A stretch of 64,000 nucleotides of DNA from Sanderia malayensis (GCA_013076295.1 RQOL01000443.1:59055-123054), one strand, 5' to 3'. Shown: positions 50,701 to 64,000, numbered from the stretch's first letter. Translations and numbers: made by a program. Notes: generated by a model not told the origin, from the sequence alone.

Positions 50701-53700
50701 TGTACTTTATTATGTTTTAGCTGAGTCTACGTGGATTCATGTGTAAATTGTGGGAATGAGTAACAATATCATCAGTGAAAAGAGGTAACCAAAGATGCCT
50801 TCCAATTAGTTTTAGCTGTGCTTACGTGGATTCATTTGAAAATTGTGGGAATTAATTATAATATCGGATTCATTGTAAATTGTGGGAATAGATGTAATTA
50901 TCACTAAAAACATGTAAATATAATTGTACTTTATTATGTTTTAGCTGAATTTACGTGGGTTCATGTGTAAATTGTGGGAATGAATGTTATTATCACTGAA
51001 AACAAGTAAATAGGGGTGTATTTTAATACTTTTTAGCTGCAGTTACATGGATTCAAGCGTAAATTGTGGGAATGGGTATCAATATTAATGAAAAGACGTA
51101 ACCAAAGATGCATTCCATATAGTTTTAGCTGTGGTTACGTGGATTCATTTGAAAGTTGTGGGAATGAATTTTAATTTCGGATTCATTGTAAAATGTTGTA
51201 ATATTTCTTATTATCACTAAGAACAAGTAAATAAAGGTGCAATTTAATTTGTTTTAGTTTAAATTACATGGACTCATGTGTAAATTGTGTGAGTGAACGT
51301 TATTATGGGATTCATGCGTAAGTTGTTGGAAGGAACGTTAATGTCGGATTCATGTGTAAACTGTTGGAAAGAGTGTCATTATCATCAGTGGAAAAGGGTA
51401 ACCAAAGATGAATTCCATAAAGTTTTAGTTGTGGTTACGTGGAGTCATTTGAAAATTGTGGGAATTAATTTTAATATCGGATTCATTGTAAATTGTGGGA
51501 ATAGGTGTAATTATCACTAAAAACATGTAAATAAAGGTCTACTTTGTTATGTTTTAGCTGAAATTACGTAGATTCATGTGTAAATTGTGGGAATGAGTAA
51601 CAATATCATCAGTTAAAAGAGGTAACCAAAGATGCCTTCCAATTAGTTTTAGCTGTGGTTACTTTGATTCATTTGAAAATCGTGGGAATTAATTTTAACA
51701 TCGGATTCATTGTAAATTGTGGGAATAGCTGTAATTATCACTAAAAACATGTAAAAAAATTGTACTTTATTATGTTTTAGCTGAATTTACGTGGATTCAT
51801 GTGTAAATTGTGGGAATGAATGTTATTATCACTGAAAGCAATTAAATAGGGGTGTATTTTAATACTTTTTAGCTGCAGTTACATGGATTCAAGCGTAAAT
51901 TGTGGGAATAGGTATCAATATCAATGAAAAGACGTAACCAAAGATGCATTCCATATAGTTTTAGCTGTGGTTACGTGGATTCATTTGAAAGTTGTGGGAA
52001 TGAAATTTAATTTCGGATTCATTGTAAAATGTGGTAATATTTCTTATTATCACTAAGAACAAGTAAATAAAGGTGCACTTTAATTTGTTTTAGATGAAAT
52101 TACGTGAAATCAAGTGTAAATTCTGGGAATGAACGTTATTATGGGATTCATGCGTAAGTTGTGGGAATAAATGTTAATATCACTGAAAACAAGTAAAAAA
52201 TGGTGTTTTTCAAGGAGTGTAAACTGTAGTTGTGGGGATTTATGCATAAATTGTGGGAAGAAACGTTCATATCGGATTCATGTGTGAATTGTGGGAATGA
52301 ATGTTAATATCGGATTCATGTTTAAATTGTGGGAATGAATGTTAATATCGCTGAAAACAAATAAATAAGTGTGTTTTTTAATACCTTTTAGCTGCAGTTA
52401 CATGGATTCATGAGTAAATTGTGGGAATGGGTATCTATATCAGGGACAAGACGTAACCAAAGATGCATTCCACATAGTTTTAGCTGTTGTTACGTTGAAT
52501 CATTTGAAAATCGTGGAAATTAATTTTAACATCGGATTCATTGTAAATTGTGGGAATAGTTGTAATTATCACTAAAAACTTGTAAATAAAGGTCTACTTT
52601 GTTATGTTTTAGCTGAAATTACGTAGATTCATGTGTAAATTGTGGGAATGAGTAACAATATCATCAGTGAAAAGAGGTAACCAAAGATGCCTTCCAATTA
52701 GTTTTAGCTGTGCTTACGTGGATTCATTTGAAAATTGTGGGAATTAATTATAACATCGGATTCATTGTAAATTGTGGGAATAGATGTAATTATCACTAAA
52801 AACATGTAAATAAAATTGTACTTTATTATGTTTTAGCTGAATTTACGTAGATTCATGTGTAAATTGTGGGAATAAATGTTAATATCACTGAAAACAAGTA
52901 AAAAATGGTGTTTTTAGAGGAGTGTAAACTGTAGTTATGGGGATTTATGCATAAATTGTGGGAAGGAACGTTCATATCGGATTCATGTGTAAATTGTGGG
53001 AATGAACGTTAATATCGGATTCATGTTTAAATTGTGGGATGAATGTTAATATCGCTGAAAACAAATAAATAAGAGTGTTTTTTAATACCTTTTAGCTGCA
53101 GTTACATGGATTCATGAGTAAATTCTGGGAATGGGTATCAATATCAGTGAAAAGACTTAACCAAAGATGCATTCCACATAGTTTTAGGTGTGGTTACGTA
53201 GATTCATTTGAAAATCGTGGGAATTAATTTTAACATCGGATTCATTGTAAATTGTGGGAATAGTTGTAATTATCACTAAAAACATGTAAATATAATTGTA
53301 CTTTATTATGTTTTAGCTGAGTCTACGTGGATTCATGTGTAAATTGTGGGAATGAGTAACAATATCATCAGTGAAAAGAGGTAACCAAAGATGCCTTCCA
53401 ATTAGTTTTAGCTGTGCTTACGTGGATTCATTTGAAAATTGTGGGAATTAATTATAATATCGGATTCATTGTAAATTGTGGGAATAGATGTAATTATCAC
53501 TAAAAACATGTAAATATAATTGTACTTTATTATGTTTTAGCTGAATTTACGTGGGTTCATGTGTAAATTGTGGGAATGAATGTTATTATCACTGAAAACA
53601 AGTAAATAGGGGTGTATTTTAATACTTTTTAGCTGCAGTTACATGGATTCAAGCGTAAATTGTGGGAATGGGTATCAATATTAATGAAAAGACGTAACCA

Positions 53701-54360
53701 AAGATGCATTCCATATAGTTTTAGCTGTGGTTACGTGGATTCATTTGAAAGTTGTGGGAATGAATTTTAATTTCGGATTCATTGTAAAATGTTGTAATAT
53801 TTCTTGATATCACTAAGAACAAGTAAATAAAGGTGCAATTTAATTTGTTTTAGTTTAAATTACATGGACTCATGTGTAAATTGTGTGAGTGAACGTTATT
53901 ATGGGATTCATGCGTAAGTTGTGGGAAGGAACGTTAATATCGGATTCATGTGTAAACTGTTGGAAAGAGTATCATTATCATCAGTGGAAAAGGGTAACCA
54001 AAGATGAATTCCATAAAGTTTTAGTTGTGGTTACGTGGAGTCATTTGAAAATTGTGGGAATTAATTTTAATATCGGATTCATTGTAAATTGTGGGAATAG
54101 GTGTAATTATCACTAAAAACATGTAAATAAAGGTCTACTTTGTTATGTTTTAGCTGAAATTACGTAGATTCATGTGTAAATTGTGGGAATGAGTAACAAT
54201 ATCATCAGTTAAAAGAGGTAACCAAAGATGCCTTCCAATTAGTTTTAGCTGTGGTTACTTTGATTCATTTGAAAATCGTGGGAATTAATTTTAACATCGG
54301 ATTCATTGTAAATTGTGGGAATAGTTGTAATTATCACTAAAAACATGTAAAAAAATTGTA
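50221..54360 (-). repeat. ~1.55-kb segment repeated at 2,596-bp spacing
   Basis: 50221-~51765 and 52817-~54360 match at a constant 2,596-bp offset, including the repeat-derived frames at 51293 and 53889. They are separated by ~1.05 kb of other satellite modules. Differences are few, for example GTCGGATTC against ATCGGATTC near 51345. Confidence 0.83.
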
Positions 54361-56100
54361 CTTTATTATGTTTTAGCTGAATCTACGTGGATTCATGTGT
54401 AAATTGTGGGAATGAGTAACAATATCATCAGTGAAAAGAGGTAACCAAAGATGCCTTCCAATTAGTTTTAGCTGTGCTTACGTGGATTCATTTGAAAATT
54501 GTGGGAATTAATTATAATATCGGATTCATTGTAAATTGTGGGAATAGATGTAATTATCACTAAAAACATGTAGATATATTTGTACTTTATTATGTTTTAG
54601 CTGAATTTACGTGGATTCATGTGTAAATTGTGGGAATGAATGTTATTATCACTGAAAACAATTGAATAGGGGTGTATTTTAATACTTTTTAGCTGCAGTT
54701 ACATGGATTCAAGCGTAAATTGTGGGAATAGGTATCAATATCAATGAAAAGACGTAACCAAAGATGCTTTCCATATAGTTTTAGCTGTGGTTACGTGGAT
54801 TCATTTGAAAGTTGTGGGACTGAAATTTAATTTCGGATTCATTGTAAAATGTGGTAGTATTTCTTATTATCACCAAGAACAAGTAAATAAAGGTGCACTT
54901 TAATTTGTTTTAGATGAAATTACGTGGACTCAAGTGTAAATTGTGGGAATGAACGTTATTATGGGATTCGTGCGTAAGTTGTGGGAATAAATGTTAATAT
55001 CACTGAAAACAAGTAAAAAATGGTGTTTTTCAAGGAGTGTCAACTGTAGTTATGGGGATTTATGCATAAATTGTGGGAAGGAGCGTTCATATCGGATTCA
55101 TGTGTAAATTGTGGGAATGAAAGTTAATATCGGAATCATGTTTAAATTGTGGGAATGAATGCTAATATCACTGAAAACAAATAAATAAGGGTGTATTTTA
55201 AGGAGTGCGAGCAGTAGTTATGGGGACTCATGCGTAAATTGTGGGAAGGAACGTTAATATCGGATTCATGTGTAAATTGTGAAAATAAATGTTAATATCA
55301 CTGAAGACAAGTAAATAAGCGTGTTTTTTAATACCTTTTAGCCGCAGTTACTTGGATTCATGGGTAAATTGTGGGAGTGGGTGTCAATATCAGTGAAAAG
55401 ACGTAACCAAAGATGCATTCCACATAGTTTTAGCTGTGGTTACGTTGATTCATTTGAAAAGCGTGGGAATTAATTTTAACATCGGATTCATTGTTAATTG
55501 TGGGAATGAGTAACAATATCATCAGTGAAAAGAGGTAACCAAAGATGCCTTCCAATTAGTTTTAGCTGTGCTTACGTGAATTCATTTGAAAATTGTCGGA
55601 ATTAATTATAATATCGGATTCATTGTAAATTGTGGAAATAGATGTAATTTTCACTAAAAACACGTAAATAAAATGGTACTTTATTATGTTTCAGCTGAAT
55701 TTACGTGGATTCATGTGTAAATTGTGGGAATGAATGTTATTATCACTGAAAACAAGTAAATAGGGGTGTATTTTAATACTTTTTAGCTGCAGTTACATGG
55801 ATTCAAGCGTAAATTGTGGGAATGGGTTTCAATATCAATGAAAAGACGTTACCAAAGATGAATTCCATAAAGCTTTAGTTGTGGTTACGTGGAGTCATTT
55901 GAAAATGGTGGGAATGAATTTTAATTTCGGATTCATTGTAAATTGTGGGAATGGATGTAATTATGTTTGAAAACATGTAAATAAAGGTCTACTTTATTAT
56001 GTTTTAGCTGAAATTGTGGATTCATGTGTAAATTGTGGGAAGGACATTAATATGGGATTCATGCGTAAGTTGTGGGAAGGAACGTTAATATCGGATTCAT

Positions 56101-57000
56101 GTGTAAAATGTGGGAATGAACGTTATTACCGGATTCATGTGTGAACTTGTGGGAGTGAACGTTAATATCGGATTCATGTTTAACTTGTGGGAATGAATGT
56201 TAATATCACTGAAAATAAGTAAGTATTAGTGTATTTTAAAGAGTGTGAACTGTAGCTATGGGGATTTATGCGTAAATTGTGGGAAAGAACTTTACTATCG
56301 GATTCATGTGTAAATTTTGGGAATGAAAGTTAATATGGCATTCATGTGTAAATTGTTGGAATGAACGTTAATATCGAAATCAGGTTTAAATTGTGGGAAT
56401 GAATGTTAATATCACTGAAAACAAATAAACAAGGTGTATTTTAAAGAGTGTGAGCAGTAGTTATGGGGATTTATGCATAAATTGTGGGAAGGAACGTTCA
56501 TATCGGATTCATGTGTAAATTGTGGGATTGAACGTTAATATCGGAATCATGTGTAAAATGTGGGAATGAACGTTATTACCGGATTCATGTGTGAACTTGT
56601 GGGAGTGAACGTTAATATCGGATTCATGTTTAACTTGTGGGAATGAATGTTAATATCACTGAAAATAAGTAAGTATTAGTGTATTTTAAAGAGTGTGAAC
56701 TGTAGCTATGGGGATTTATGCATAAATTGTGGGAAAGAACTTTACTATCGGATTCATGTGTAAATTTTGGGAATGAAAGTTAATATGGGATTCATGTGTA
56801 AATTGTTGGAATGAACGTTAATATCGAAATCAGGTTTAAATTGTGGGAATGAATGTTAATATCACTGAAAACAAATAAATAAGGTGTACTTTAAGGAGTG
56901 CGTGCAGTAGTTATGGGGATTCATGTTTAAATTGTGGGAATGAATGTTAATATCGCTGAAAACAAATAAATAAGTGTGTTTTTAATACCTTTTAGCTGCA
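56101..57000 (-). repeat. 450-bp tandem duplication with a third dispersed copy
   Basis: GTGTAAAATGTGGGAATGAA followed by CGTTATTACC starts at 56101, 56551 and 59191. The first interval (450 bp) is a near-complete duplication of one higher-order unit. The 59191 copy is followed by a shortened version that joins at the TTGTTGGAATGAACG variant. Confidence 0.8.
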
Positions 57001-60000
57001 GTTACATTGATTCATGGGTAAATTGTGGGAATGGGTGTCAATATCAGTGAAAAGACGTAACCAAAGATGCATTCCACATGGTTTTAGCTGTGGTTACGTT
57101 GATTCACTAGAAAATCGTGGGAATTAATTTTAACATCGGATTCATTGTAAATTGCGGGAATAGTTGTAATTATCACCAAAAACTTGTAAATAAAGGTCTA
57201 TTTTATTATGTTTTAGCTGAAATTACGTGCATTCATGTGTAAATTGTGGGAATGAGTAACAATGTCATCAGTGAAAAGAGGTAACCAAAGATGCCTTCCA
57301 ATTAGTTTTAGCTGTGCTTACGTGGATTCATTTGAAAATTGTGGGAAATAATTATAACATCGGATTCATTGTAAATTGTGGGAATAGATGTAATTATCAC
57401 TAAAAACATGTAAATATAATTGTACTTTATTATGTTTTAGCTGAATTTACGTGGATTCATGTGTAAATTTTGGGAATGAATGTTATTATCACTGGAAACA
57501 AGTAAATAGTGGTGTATTTTAATACTATTTAGATGCAGTTACAGGGATTCAAGCGTAAATTGTGGGAATGGGTATCAATAACAATGAAAAGACACAACCG
57601 AAGATGCATTCCATATAGTTTTAGCTGTGGTTACGTGGATTCATTTGAAAGTTGGGGGAATGAATTTTAATTTCGGATTCATTGTACAATGTGGTAATAT
57701 TTCTTATTATCACTAAGAACAAGTAAATAAAGGTGCAATTTATTTTGTTTTAGTTGAAATTACGTGGACTCATGTGTAAATTGTGGGGGTGAACGTTATT
57801 ATGGGATTCATGAGTAAGTTGTGGGAAGGAACGTTAATATCGGATTCATGTGTAAACTGTTGGAATGAGTGTCATTATCATCAGTGAAAAAGAGTAATCA
57901 AAGATGAATTCTATAAAGCTTTAGTTGTGGTTACGTGGAGTCATTTGAAATTTGTGGGAATTAATTTTAATATCGGATTCACTGTAAATTGCGGGACTAG
58001 ATGTAATTATGATTGAAAACATGTAAATAAAATTGTACTTTATTATGTTTTAGCTGAATTTACGTTGATTCATGTGTAAATTGTGGGAATGAATGTTATT
58101 ATCACTGAAAACAAGTAAATAGGGGTGTATTTCAATACCTTTTAGCTGCAGTTACATGGATTCAAGCGTAAATTGTGGGAATGGGTATCAATATCAATGA
58201 AAAGACGTAACCAAAGATGCATTCCATATAGTTTTAGCTGTGGCTACGTGGATTCATTTGAAAGTTGTGGGAATGAATTTTAATTTCGGATGCATTGTAA
58301 AATGTGGAAATATTTCTTATTATCACTAAGAACAAGTAAATAAAGGTGCACTTTAATTTGTTTTAGATGAAATTACGTGGACTCATGTGTAAATTGTGGG
58401 AATGAACGTTATTATGGGATTCATGCGTAAGTTGTGGGAAGGAACGTTAATATCGGATTCATGTGTAAACTGTTGGAATGAGTGTCATTATCATCAGTGA
58501 AAAAGGGTAACCAAAGATGAATTCCATAAAGCTTTAGTTGTGGTTACGTGGAGTCATTTGAAAATTGTGGGAATGAATTTTAATTTCGGATTCATTGTAA
58601 ATTGTGGGAATGGATGTAATTATGTTTGAAAACATGTAAATAAAGGTCTACTTTATTATGTTTTAGCTGAAATTGTGGATTCATGTGTAAATTGTGGGAA
58701 GGACATTAATATGGGATTCATGCGTAAGTTGTGGGAAGGAACGTTAATATCGGATTCATGTGTAAACTGTTGGAATGAGTGTCATTATCATCAGTGAAAA
58801 AGGGTAACCAAAGATGAATTCCATAAAGTTTTAGTTGTGTTTATGTGGAGTCATTTGAAAATTGTGGGAATTAATTTGAATATCGGATTCATTGTAAATT
58901 GAGGGAATAGGTGTAATTATCACTAAAATTATGTAAATAAAGTTGTACTTTATTATGTTTTTGCTGAAATTACGTTGATTCATGTGTAAATTGTGGGAAT
59001 GAGAGTTATTATAGGATTCATGTGTTAACTTGTGGGAGAGAACGTTAATATCACTGAAAACATATAAATAACGGTGTATTTTAAAGAGTGTGAGCAGTAG
59101 TTATGGGGACTCATGCGTAAATTGTGGGAAGAAACGTTAATATCGGATTCATGTGTAAATTGTGGGATTGAACGTTAATATCGGAATCATGTGTAAAATG
59201 TGGGAATGAACGTTATTACCGGATTCATGTGTGAACTTGTTGGAATGAACGTTAATATCGAAATCAGGTTTAAATTGTGGGAATGAATGTTAATATCACT
59301 GAAAACAAATAAATAAGGTGTACTTTAAGGAGTGCGTGCAGTAGTTATGGGGATTCATGTTTAAATTGTGGGAATGAATGTTAATATCGCTGAAACAAAG
59401 AAATAAGTGTGTTTTTAATACCTTTTAGCTGCAGTTACATTGATTCATGGGTAAATTGTGGGAATGGGTGTCAATATCAGTGAAAAGACGTAACCAAAGA
59501 TGCATTCCACATGGTTTTAGCTGTGGTTACGTTGATTCACTAGAAAATGGTGGGAATTAATTTTAACATCGGATTCATTGTAAATTGCGGGAATAGTTGT
59601 AATTATCACTAAAAACTTGTAAATAAAGGTCTATTTTATTATGTTTTAGCTGAAATTACGTGCATTCATGTGTAAATTGTGGGAATGAGTAACAATATCA
59701 TCAGTGAAAAGAGGTAACCAAAGATGCCTTCCAATTAGTTTTAGCTGTGCTTACGTGGATTCATTTGAAAATTGTGGGAAATAATTATAATATCGGATTC
59801 ATTGTAAATTGTGGGAATAGATGTAATTATCACTAAAAACATGTAGATATAATTGTACTTTATTATGTTTTAGCTGAATTTACGTGGATTCATGTGTAAA
59901 TTTTGGGAATGAATGTTATTATCACTGGAAACAAGTAAAAAATTGTGTTTTTTAAGGAATGTGAACAGTAGTTATGGGGATTTATCCATAAATTGTGGGA

Positions 60001-62871
60001 AGGAACGTTCATATCGGATTGATGTGTAAATTGTGGGAATGAACGTTAATATCCGATTCATGTTTAAATTGTGGGAATGAATGTTAATATCACTGAAAAC
60101 AAATAGATAACGGTGTATTTTAAAGAGTGTGAACAGTAGTTCTGGGGATTTATGCATAAATTGTGGGAATGAACGTTAATATTGGATTCATGTTTAAATT
60201 GTGGGAATGAATGTTAATATCGCTGAAAACAAATAAATAAGTGTGTTTTTTAATACCTTTTAGCTGCAGTTACATGGATTCATGTGTAAATTGTGGGAAT
60301 GGGTATCAATATCAATGAAAAGACGTAACCAAAGAAGCATTCCATATAGTTTTAGCTGTGGTTACGTGGATTCATTTGAAAGTTGTGGGAATGAATTTTA
60401 ATTTCGGATTCATTGTAAAATGTGGTAATATTTCTTATTATCACTAAGAACAAGTAGATAAAGGTGCATTTTAATTTGTTTTAGTTGGAATTACGTGGAC
60501 TCATGTGTAAATTAGGGGGAGTGAACGTTATTATGGGATTCATGCGTAAGTTGTGGGAAGGAACGTTAATATCGGATTCATGTGTAAACTGTTGGAATGA
60601 GTGTCATTATCATCAGTGAAAAAGGGTAACCAAAGATGAATTCCATAAAGCTTTAGTTGTGGTTACGTGGAGTCTTTGAAAATTTCGAGAAATAATTTTA
60701 ATATCGGATTCATTGTAAATTGTGGGAATAGGTATAATTATCACTAAAATTATGTAAATAAAGTTGTACTTTATTATGTTTTTGCTGAAATTACGTGAAT
60801 TCATGTGTAAATTGTGGGAATGAAGGTCATTATAGGTTTCATGTGTTAACTTGTGGGAGTGAACCTTAATATCACTGAAAACATATAAATAACGGTGTAT
60901 TTTAAAGAGTGTGAGCAGTAGTTATGGGGACTCAAGCGTGAATTTTGGGAATGAACGTTAATATCGGTTCATGTTTAAATTGTGGGAATGAATGTTAATA
61001 TCACTGAAAACAAATAAATAACCGTGTATTTTAAAGAGTGTTAGCAGTAGTTATGGGGATTTATGCATAAATTGTGGGAAGGAACGTTCATATCGGATTC
61101 ATGTGTATTGTGTGGGAATGAACGTTAATATCGGTTCATGTTTAAATTGTGGGAATGAATGTTAATATCACTGAAAACAAATAAATAACCGTGTATTTTA
61201 AAGAGTGTTAGCAGTAGTTATGGGGATTTATGCATAAATTGTGGGAAGGAACTTTCATATCGGCTCATGTGTAAACTGTGGGAATGAATGTTAATATCAC
61301 TGACAACATATAAATAACGTTGCATTTTAAAGAGTGTGAGCAGTAGTTATGGTGACTCATGCGTAAATTGTGGGAAGGAACGTTAATATCGGATTCATGT
61401 GTAAATTGTGGGAATAAATGTTAATGTCACTGAAAACAAGTAAATAAGGGTGTTTTTTATAACCTTTTTGCTGCATTTACTTGGATTCATGCGTAAATTG
61501 AGGGAATGGGTGTCAATATCAGTGAAAAGACGTAACCAAAGATGCATTTCAAATAGTTTTAGTTGTGGTTAATTAGGGTTCATTTGAAAATCGTGGGAAT
61601 TAATTTTAATATCGGATTCATTGTAAATTGTGGGAATAGAAGTAATTATCACTAAAAACATGTAAAAAAAGGTCTACTTTATTATGTTTTAGCTGAAATG
61701 ACGATTGAAATGAAATGAAATTGTGGGAATGAATGTTAATATCACGGAGAAGAGGTAAATAGGGGTGTATTTTAATACCTTTTAGCTGCCGTTACATGGA
61801 TTCAAGTGCAAATTGTGGGAATGGGTATCAATATCAATGAAAAGACGTAACCAAGGATGCATTCCATATAGTTTTAGTTGTGGTTACGTGGATTCATTTG
61901 AAAATCGTGAGAATTAATTTTAGTATCGGATTCATTGTAAAATGTGGTAATATTTCTTTTTATCACTAAGAATAAGTAAATAAAGGTGCAATTTATTTTT
62001 TTTATTTAGTGGAAATTACATGGACTCTTGTGTAAATTGTGGGAATGAATCTTATTATGGAATTCATGCGTATGTTGTGGGAAGAAACGTTAATATCGGA
62101 TTCATGTGTAAATTGTGGGAATAAATGTTAATATCACTGAAAACAAATAAAAAATGGTGTTTTTTAAGGAATGTAAACTGTAGTTATGGGGATTTATTCA
62201 TAAATTGTGGGAAGGAACGTTCATATCGGATTCATGTGTAATGTCTGGGAATGAACGTTAATATCGGTTCATGTTTAAATTGTGGGAATGAATGTTAATA
62301 TCACTGAAAACAAATAAATAACCGTGTATTTTAAAGAGTGTGAGCAGTAGTTATGGGGATTTATCCATAAATTGTGGGAAGGAACATTCATATCGGATTC
62401 ATGTGTAAATTGTGGGAAAGAACGTTAATATCCGATTTATGTTTAAATTGTGGGAATGAAAGTTAATATCACTGAAAACAAATAAATAACGGTGTATTTT
62501 AAAGAGTGTGAACAGTAGTTCTGGGGATTGATGCATAAATTGTGGGAATGAACGTTAATATTGGATTCATGTTTAAATTATGGGAATGAATGTTAATATC
62601 GCTGAAAACAAATAAATAAGTGTGTTTTTTAACACCTTTTAGCTGCAGTTACATGGATTCATGTGTAAGTTGTGGGAATGGGTATCAATATCAATGAAAA
62701 GACGTAACCAAAGAAGCATTCCATATAGTTTTAGCTGTGGTTACGTGGATTCATTTGAAAGTTGTGGGAATGAATTTTAATTTCGGATTCATTGTAAAAT
62801 GTGGTAATATTTCTTATTATCACTAAGAACAAGTAAATAAAGGTGCAATTTAATTTGTTTTAGTTGAAATT

Positions 62872-63930
62872 GAAGTAATGAAGTAATGAAGTAAATTTTA
62901 CCCACAGTTTTCTACTGACATAATCCTGTTATGTACAGCTTGCTCAACTGTGAACAACGTATGAAACAATTTTCAATTAAAATTCAATAAAACAATTAGT
63001 ATCATCGGTTTATTTAGCTACTATTTTTATTTTAAGGTATTAAAAACAAGGTAAAAACGCTTTGTCTAAATATTTACATATTTACAGGTGTAATTTGTTA
63101 TAAAAATTGGCCAGGTTTGTTGTCATTAAAAATGATTTCAACTGAGTTTTAAATGCATCTTTTTCTTGAGTCGCTCTAATATGTGATGGTAGACTATTCC
63201 ATACTTTTGGACCTGCTCTTGAGAATGCCTTTTCTCCATGTTTTGTTTTACACGTTGGAATTTTGAGTTGCATGGTGCGCTCATTGAGGACCTCAATTTT
63301 ATTTTTTAGAGATATTGGGGCACAACCCCAAACACAGTGATGTACAATCAAAGAAGTTTTAAAAAGTATTCTCTCGCGCACAGGTAACCAATAGAGCTCA
63401 TTAAACAATGGGGAAAGGGGCTTCCTATCAAATTTTCGCCTATTGAATACAATTCGAATAGCTGTATTTTGGACCGACTGAAGTCTTTTAATGAGCTTTG
63501 AATTTACATTGAAAAGAAGTGAATTGCAATAATCTAGCTTTGATGAAACAAGTGATGTTATTAATGTATTAAGAAATTCCTTGGGTAAAAAACATTTTAT
63601 TTTAGCGATGTTGCGTAGAATGGAGTAACAATCAGCAACAACCTTATTTATGTGTTGCTCAAATTCAAGACTTTGATCCATAACAACCCCAAGATTTCTA
63701 GCATGTTCAACGAACCTAATGGATTTGCCATCGTCTATGATTCCATTGATTTTGATATTAAAGCGTACAGCCTCGGGGCCTAGAAGTAAAATTTTTGTCT
63801 TAGTTTTGTTTAATTTAAGAAAATTGGTGCTCATCCAGTTTGATACAATGGAGAGGCAGCTGTCAATACCTTTTGTTAGGATATTAGCTTAAAAGATTGG
63901 ATGAAAGGACTTGAAGAGCTGATGATCATC
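62872..63930 (-). mobile_element. LINE-2: 5'-truncated LINE, right copy
   Basis: Inverted counterpart of 3942-5000 with the same 5' truncation point, 3' tail (AATGAAGT repeats at 62872-62892) and flanking satellite modules. It therefore arose by duplication of the segment and not by a second insertion. Confidence 0.92.
63082..63930 (-). pseudogene. ORF2 C-terminal remnant of LINE-2 (right copy)
   Basis: 250 codons from an internal ATG (63834) to the stop at 63082, preceded in frame by the DDHQLFKSFHP stretch and the same TAA as the left copy. The motifs are those of the left copy: LNKTKTKILLLGP, LDYCNSLLFNV, LQSVQNTAIRIVF, WLPVRERILFK and FSRAGPKVWNSLPS. It lacks the endonuclease and most of the RT and is a dead fragment. 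Near-identity to the left copy (two residues differ) contrasts with the greater divergence of the LINE-1 pair. Confidence 0.9.
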
Positions 63931-64000
63931 TCATGTGTAAAATACGTGGACTCATGTGTAAATTGTGGGAGTGAACGTTATTATGGGATTCATGCGTAAG
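63931..64000 (-). repeat. Satellite A, reverse orientation, cut by the window edge
   Basis: Seventy bases of reverse satellite A: TGTGTAAAATACGTGGACTC, then TTGTGGGAGTGAACG and TTATGGGATTCATGCG. They mirror 3872-3941 of the left arm. Confidence 0.9.

Larger units (their letters stand above)
47061..62871 (-). repeat. Satellite A array, reverse orientation
   Basis: Same modules as the left array read on the minus strand; on the plus strand the core appears as AAATTGTGGGAATGAATGTT. No gene is visible. The arm has one copy of the GAAATGACGATTGAAATG junction (~61693) and one copy of the GAGCATGAGAGCATGAGTCC variant (47861-47880), against three of each on the left. Local duplications are listed separately. 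Repeat-derived open frames at 51293-51520 and 53889-54116 are not genes. Confidence 0.94.
44527..64000 (-). repeat. Right arm of the giant inverted duplication
   Basis: Reverse-complement partner of 3872-36713. The first ~150 bp outside LINE-1 (47061 onward) differ from the mirrored left flank at about one position. The arm runs to the window edge, whose last bases (CATGCGTAAG) mirror left 3872. It lacks many of the segmental duplications present on the left. Confidence 0.9.

Overview
The window is AT-rich, non-coding eukaryotic DNA. I see no host gene, tRNA, rRNA or CRISPR array. It consists of two related satellite DNA families and four copies of CR1/Jockey-superfamily LINEs (non-LTR retrotransposons), arranged as a very large inverted duplication. 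ORF1 carries a PHD finger and zinc knuckles, and ORF2 carries an APE endonuclease and a reverse transcriptase. This points to a metazoan, most plausibly an AT-rich invertebrate such as a cnidarian, but the species cannot be fixed from sequence alone.

Layout: 1-3941 satellite A (forward); 3942-5000 a 3' fragment of LINE-2 (+); 5001-34189 satellite A (forward), with many nested segmental duplications; 34190-36713 LINE-1 (-), cut by a 100-N gap (36714-36813); 36814-42806 satellite B (forward); 42807-47060 a nearly complete but frameshifted LINE-1 (+); 47061-62871 satellite A (reverse); 62872-63930 the LINE-2 fragment again (-); 63931-64000 satellite A (reverse). Both LINE insertions have the same flanking satellite in both arms. 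The arms are therefore inverted copies of one segment and not independent insertions. Left 3872-36713 pairs with right 44527-64000, but the left arm is about 13.4 kb longer between the two LINE landmarks because satellite blocks differ in copy number.

Satellite A is built from modules of 92 bp, about 130 bp (92+38) and about 168 bp (92+2x38). The extra 38 bp is a repeat of the monomer's own head. Four modules make a higher-order unit of about 445 bp. Satellite B uses a colinear 92-bp monomer without the 38-bp expansion, in 460-bp (5-mer) and later about 1,100-bp (12-mer) higher-order units. The A/B boundary falls at the LINE-1/gap region in the middle of the window.

The main biological questions are three. 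Is the palindrome real, or a scaffolding join of two haplotypes or copies? Does the gap hide a symmetric centre? Does the dense periodic TGTGGGAA motif on one strand of satellite A, which matches the CSL/RBP-J consensus, mean anything? No proteins here act together in a host pathway; the only coding capacity is decayed retrotransposon machinery.
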